This document shows, piece after piece, positions 6,491-8,929 of a stretch of 8,929 bases of DNA. This DNA comes from an uncultured Clostridia bacterium (lineage in GTDB: Bacteria; Bacillota; Clostridia; TANB77; CAG-508). The position numbers and the translations under genes were made by a program. Location: the NCBI GenBank assembly GCA_904419095.1, contig CAJFQT010000053.1, positions 1 through 8,929 of the forward strand. Reading direction: 5' to 3'. The notes beneath the pieces were generated by a model that ran no database searches, was not told the DNA's origin, and saw only the letters and a program-made list of their open reading frames with translations. How positions within the stretch are numbered: the first letter of the stretch is position 1; every line of letters begins with the position of its first letter.

Positions 6491-7734
6491 CTTGTTTCTA
6501 TATTAGCTCCAATTTCTCTTAATTTTTTTTCGAAGTTTTCATATCCTCTTAATATATAATCTATATTTTCTACTACTGTTATCCCTTTTGCCATTATTCC
6601 TGCTACCACAAGTGCTGCTCCTCCTCTTAAGTCTGATGCTTTTACTGTTGCTCCATATAACTTTCTTACTCCTCTTATTACTGCTGTTTTTCCTTCTATT
6701 GTTATCTTTGCTCCCATTTTGTTTAGGTCTTGTGTGTATTTATATCTATTTTCAAATATGTTTTCTACTATCATTGATGTTCCTTTTGCTGTTGTTAACA
6801 TTGCGCCAAATACTGATTGCATATCTGTTGGAAATCCTGGATATGGCATTGTTTTTATGTCGATTGCTTTTAATTTTTTTGGTGCTTGTATTTTTATTTT
6901 ATTCTTTTCTTTTTCTATGTAACATCCCGCTTCTTCTAGTTTGGCTATTACTGGTGTCACGTGTATTGGATTTACATTTTGCAACTCTATGTTTCCTCCT
7001 GTTGCACCTGCTAAACATAGAAATGTTCCTGTTTCAATTCTGTCTGGCATTATGTTATAGCTTATTTCTTTTAGTTTTTTTACTCCTTCTATTTCTATTT
7101 TGTTTGTTCCTGCTCCTTTTATTTTTGCTCCCATTTTGTTTAAAAAGTTTGCTAAGTCTTCTATTTCTGGCTCTTGTGCTGCATTAGTTATTGTTGTTGT
7201 TCCTTCTTGTAAGACTGATGCTAATATGGTGTTTTCTGTGGCTCCTACACTTGGGAAGTCTAAGTCTATTTTTTCTCCTATTATTTTTTCACATGTACAG
7301 TATATTTCTCCATAGTTTTGTGTGATTTTTATTCCTAGTTTTTCGAATGCTTTTAGGTGAAGGTCTATTGGTCTTGAACCTATATCACAGCCTCCTGGAT
7401 ATGTAAATGTTGCTTTATGATATTTTCCTATCATTGCTCCTGCAAGTATTACTGATGATCTCATTTTGTGCATTAGCTCATCTGGTATTTCAAATCTATC
7501 TATTTTGCTTGTATCAATTATTACTTTGTTGTTTTTCTTTTCTATTTTTGCTCCTAATATTTTTAATATCTCATACATCATTTGTGTGTCTTTTATGTTT
7601 GGGACATTGTATAGTGTTGTTTTTCCTGCATTTAATATTGTTGCTGCTATTACTGGTAATGCTGAATTTTTTGCTCCTGATATTTTTACTGTTCCTTCGA
7701 GTTTGTTTCCTCCTTTTATTATATAACTTGACAT
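6478..7734 (-). CDS. murA: UDP-N-acetylglucosamine 1-carboxyvinyltransferase MurA
   Basis: MurA transfers enolpyruvate from phosphoenolpyruvate to UDP-GlcNAc, the first committed cytoplasmic step of peptidoglycan synthesis. The 418-aa length is normal for this two-domain EPSP-synthase-fold enzyme. Key residues are present: K22-N23 in G-A-K-N-S-A-L-P, R92 in M-R-S-S, and catalytic C116 in P-G-G-C-D-I-G-S-R-P-I-D-L-H. D304 in F-P-T-D-M-Q is the general base, and R396 sits in R-G-Y-E-N. Having Cys rather than Asp in the loop predicts fosfomycin sensitivity at the target. The start is ATG, with AAAGGGG a few bases upstream. Firmicutes often have two murA genes. This one lies next to ftsQ, where B. 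subtilis has murB; whether a second copy exists cannot be seen here. Confidence 0.97.
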   Translation of the reverse strand: MSSYIIKGGNKLEGTVKISGAKNSALPVIAATILNAGKTTLYNVPNIKDTQMMYEILKILGAKIEKKNNKVIIDTSKIDRFEIPDELMHKMRSSVILAGAMIGKYHKATFTYPGGCDIGSRPIDLHLKAFEKLGIKITQNYGEIYCTCEKIIGEKIDLDFPSVGATENTILASVLQEGTTTITNAAQEPEIEDLANFLNKMGAKIKGAGTNKIEIEGVKKLKEISYNIMPDRIETGTFLCLAGATGGNIELQNVNPIHVTPVIAKLEEAGCYIEKEKNKIKIQAPKKLKAIDIKTMPYPGFPTDMQSVFGAMLTTAKGTSMIVENIFENRYKYTQDLNKMGAKITIEGKTAVIRGVRKLYGATVKASDLRGGAALVVAGIMAKGITVVENIDYILRGYENFEKKLREIGANIETSKAL

Positions 7735-7759
7735 TTTTTATCCCCTTTCTTTCCGTTTT

Positions 7760-7787
7760 ATTGTATTTTATGTTTTGTTTACGTAAA
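7760..7787 (-). promoter_or_regulatory. Probable sigma-A promoter of murA
   Basis: On the minus strand TTTACG (7787-7782, two mismatches from TTGACA) is followed after 16 bases by TACAAT (7765-7760, one mismatch from TATAAT). The -10 ends 25 bases before the murA ATG, giving a short leader that just holds the ribosome binding site. The -35 lies within a 10-bp palindrome, TTTACGTAAA (7778-7787). Confidence 0.45.
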
Positions 7788-7812
7788 TTGTGAATTTAGA
7801 GATTTTGATTTG

Positions 7813-7821
7813 TTGTCGCTA
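7813..7821 (+). repeat. Left copy of a 9-bp direct repeat, TTGTCGCTA
   Basis: The same nine bases occur at 8341-8349 in the same orientation. The pair brackets a segment holding the 118-aa and 26-aa ORFs. The repeat is rich in G and C compared with its surroundings. It could be a target-site duplication, a deletion junction or a shared regulatory word; no terminal inverted repeats are visible just inside it. Confidence 0.4.
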
Positions 7822-7855
7822 CTGAATATTCAAAGTATTACTGTCTACTATTCAG

Positions 7856-7936
7856 CTAAATTGCTTGTCGTTCTTCTTCATTTAATTCTTGTAAAATAGT
7901 ATATACTTCTGTATAAGCATTTTTACGATTGCTCAT
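7856..7936 (-). pseudogene. 26-codon ORF, probably the truncated start of a hypothetical gene
   Basis: The ATG at 7936 overlaps the end of the 118-aa ORF by 14 bases, and AAGGAG lies 12 bases upstream, so it is arranged like a coupled downstream gene. The peptide starts MSNRKNAYTEVYTILQELNE and stops with TAG after 26 residues. I recall small uncharacterised Clostridia proteins of about 80-110 residues that open with a similar A-Y-x-E-V-Y-x-I-L pattern. If so, this is a truncated copy. No continuation is visible in the other frames after the stop. The family link rests on memory and is uncertain; it could also be a real short peptide or chance. Confidence 0.4.
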
Positions 7937-8279
7937 CTAAATTCATTTCTCCTTCTTTTGTTTTTTCTATTAATTCTTTTAAAGGTGCATCTTCTCTAAC
8001 AGACATTTCTATGTCTGTTAATGAACTAATTGATGCTTCAGCAATTTCTTTTGATGTTCTTGATTTAGATTCTAAACTAATGCCCATTTCTAATAATTTT
8101 TTCACTTGTTCTTCTGTTGGTGGAATTCCTGTCGCCTTTCCTCTATACCTTTGTGCTATATGTACTTTATTTGCTCCTATTCTTTCGTTTTGGTTTATCT
8201 TTAATCCTTTTTCAAGTTTTTCTTTTGAAGTATATCTTGTTTCTATTACTTTCTTTGTTTGTAAATACATGAATTTCAA
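7923..8279 (-). CDS. Hypothetical protein, 118 aa, possible remnant of a larger gene
   Basis: I do not recognise this protein with confidence. It is hydrophilic with no signal peptide or membrane segment. Residues 33-69 (R-I-G-A-N-K, Q-R-Y-R-G-K, T-E-E-Q-V-K-K-L-L-E-M-G) faintly resemble one helicase-associated (HA) repeat, in which a Q-R-x-x-Y-x-G-K element is followed by T-E-E-Q-I-x-x-L-E-x-x-G. The rest is charged, and the protein ends D-E-Q-S. The start is weak: TTG at 8279 is 13 bases from a GGAGG (8293-8297), and an ATG at 8270 is even farther. The open frame continues upstream of the TTG for several codons (G-G-L-A-F-Y) to a TGA. This makes an N-terminally damaged gene plausible. The terminator at 8358-8405 isolates it from the upstream pair. 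Confidence 0.5.
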   Translation of the reverse strand: MKFMYLQTKKVIETRYTSKEKLEKGLKINQNERIGANKVHIAQRYRGKATGIPPTEEQVKKLLEMGISLESKSRTSKEIAEASISSLTDIEMSVREDAPLKELIEKTKEGEMNLDEQS

Positions 8280-8340
8280 GTAAAATGCTAAACCTCCATT
8301 TGTAATGTATCAATAACATCTTCTTTTATGTATTATTTTA

Positions 8341-8349
8341 TTGTCGCTA
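8341..8349 (+). repeat. Right copy of the 9-bp direct repeat, TTGTCGCTA
   Basis: Identical to 7813-7821 in sequence and orientation. It lies between the start of the 118-aa ORF and the terminator of the YgiT-type gene. Confidence 0.4.
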
Positions 8350-8357
8350 TTATGTAT

Positions 8358-8405
8358 AAAAAGTTCCAAAATTTCAAGTCATTTCTTGAAATCTTAGAAC
8401 TTTTT
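8358..8405 (-). terminator. Intrinsic terminator after the YgiT-type gene
   Basis: A long hairpin. The outer arms AAAAAGTTC (8358-8366) and GAACTTTTT (8397-8405) and the inner arms ATTTCAAG (8371-8378) and CTTGAAAT (8385-8392) are separated by a small 4-by-4 internal loop and closed by a 6-base loop. The minus-strand RNA ends in a T-run. It lies 57 bp after the YgiT stop and probably works in both directions. A second, weaker hairpin (TAATAAG/CTTATTA, 8411-8429) precedes it. Confidence 0.75.
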
Positions 8406-8462
8406 TAAAGTAATAAGTATTTCTTATTAGTTCAATTTGCAAGTATTTATTGAAAGTTCATT

Positions 8463-8693
8463 TTAAGCAACTTTTTCTTTATAGTTTACAATAGTAACTT
8501 CTGTTGCTAGTTGCTTTAATTGATTTACAATTTTTTCAATATTCTCTGCTGTTTCATCATCAAAGTATTGTTCTCCACATTGAGTACATACTTTTGCTGG
8601 AACTCCTTTAATAATAATAATTGTATCTTCCAAATCCACTACATAATTTACTTTCTTTTTTTCTAAATTTCCTTTACACATAAAACAATTCAT
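8463..8693 (-). CDS. YgiT/MqsA-type zinc-finger protein, likely antitoxin partner of DUF4258
   Basis: A 76-aa protein with two Cys pairs, C3-x-x-C6 and C36-x-x-C39, spaced as in the YgiT-type zinc finger (the N-terminal half of MqsA antitoxins). The typical sequence V-P-A-K-V-C-T-Q-C-G-E-Q-Y-F-D-D-E surrounds the second pair. It lacks the C-terminal helix-turn-helix of full MqsA, so DNA binding and autoregulation are not predicted from sequence. Start choice: the ATG at 8693 has AAGGAGG eight to nine bases upstream. An in-frame ATG at 8729 lies inside the preceding gene and lacks a site. Its start shares one base with the stop of the upstream DUF4258 gene (TAATG), so translation is coupled. 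This gene order is common for DUF4258/YgiT pairs, usually annotated as toxin-antitoxin modules. Confidence 0.85.
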   Translation of the reverse strand: MNCFMCKGNLEKKKVNYVVDLEDTIIIIKGVPAKVCTQCGEQYFDDETAENIEKIVNQLKQLATEVTIVNYKEKVA

Positions 8694-8929
8694 TATTTTT
8701 CCCTCCTTGTTTTCATATCTTCTTCCCATTTATCTGTATTTGGATAATATGCTGTTATCATATGAACAGTATCTTCACTTACTCCGCATACTATATGTAT
8801 TATCATATTTTTGTATTATACCCTAATATTAAGCAACTTGGATATGGATAATCATCATAATAATATTCTATTATATTTCCATTATTAATTGCAGTTTTCA
8901 CATCAGATATTAAAATATTTCTTTGATTT
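8693..8929 (-). pseudogene. DUF4258 family protein, partial at the window edge and frameshifted
   Basis: DUF4258 proteins are small, often encoded beside YgiT-type antitoxins, and thought to be RNase-like toxins. From the edge one frame reads ...I-S-D-V-K-T-A-I-N-N-G-N-I-I-E-Y, then D-D-Y-P-Y-P-S-C-L-I-L-G-Y-N-T-K, the typical family centre, and then meets TGA TAA (8805-8800). The frame one base back continues at once with N-M-I-I-H-I-V-C-G-V-S-E, then I-T-A-Y-Y-P-N-T-D-K-W-E-E-D-M, the typical C-terminus, ending at TAA 8695-8693. The switch lies at a run of five A (T at 8808-8812); six A would restore one frame. It may be a real inactivation, a slippage-read gene or a sequence error. An ATG at 8806 could start the C-terminal 37 residues alone. 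The true start lies right of the window. Confidence 0.75.

Noticed and set aside
6588..7187. 199-aa leucine-rich plus-strand ORF opposite murA
   Set aside because: It is a frame shadow of murA: T-rich antisense codons yield long Leu/Phe strings, and it has no ribosome binding site or domain. The same holds for plus-strand ORFs opposite ftsZ, ftsA, the DUF881 genes and ftsQ.
8694..8729. ATG at 8729 as the YgiT-type gene start
   Set aside because: It is inside the C-terminal codons of DUF4258, has no ribosome binding site and adds residues before the usual M-x-C-x-x-C opening.
1..8929. CRISPR arrays, tRNA or rRNA genes, insertion sequences
   Set aside because: I saw no regularly spaced long repeats, no cloverleaf or rRNA-like sequence and no transposase ORF on either strand.

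Overview
The window is strongly AT-rich. Every supported gene lies on the minus strand, so the window reads right to left. Content and order point to the genome of a spore-forming Firmicute of the Clostridia type, probably an uncultured or gut lineage: murA - ftsQ/divIB - two DUF881 genes (ylxW, ylxX type) - sbp - ftsA - ftsZ - spoIIGA. This is the Bacillus/Clostridium version of the division and cell wall cluster, running into the first gene of the sigma-E activation operon. Standard code 11 fits; TTG and GTG starts are common here.

Layout in transcription order. From 8929 to about 7800 is an accessory patch. It holds the 3' part of a DUF4258 (toxin-like) gene with a frameshift, an intact YgiT/MqsA-type zinc-finger gene joined to it by a TAATG overlap, a hairpin terminator, a 118-aa unrecognised ORF, and a 26-aa ORF that looks like a truncated gene start. 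A 9-bp direct repeat flanks the last two. Next comes murA with its own likely promoter and a stem-loop that includes its stop codon. After a gap of nearly 200 bp come ftsQ, ylxW, ylxX and sbp, closed by a strong intrinsic terminator. ftsA-ftsZ is a separate unit with a near-consensus sigma-A promoter (-35 TTGACA, 17-bp spacer, -10 TATAAA). Four 11-bp-phased repeats sit directly upstream of it. A perfect 18-bp terminator stem follows ftsZ, and spoIIGA begins at 165 and runs off the left edge.

How the genes work together: MurA commits UDP-GlcNAc to peptidoglycan synthesis. FtsZ forms the division ring and FtsA ties it to the membrane. FtsQ/DivIB is a scaffold of the septal synthesis complex. 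The DUF881 proteins and Sbp are conserved membrane companions of unproven function. SpoIIGA is the protease that activates pro-sigma-E after asymmetric septation in sporulation, so the cluster links division to the sporulation septum.

I do not see a clearly new system. The best leads are regulatory: the phased repeats upstream of the ftsAZ promoter, and a ribosome binding site separated from the ylxW start by a small hairpin. The interrupted DUF4258/YgiT pair and the relic-like patch beside murA are also worth checking.
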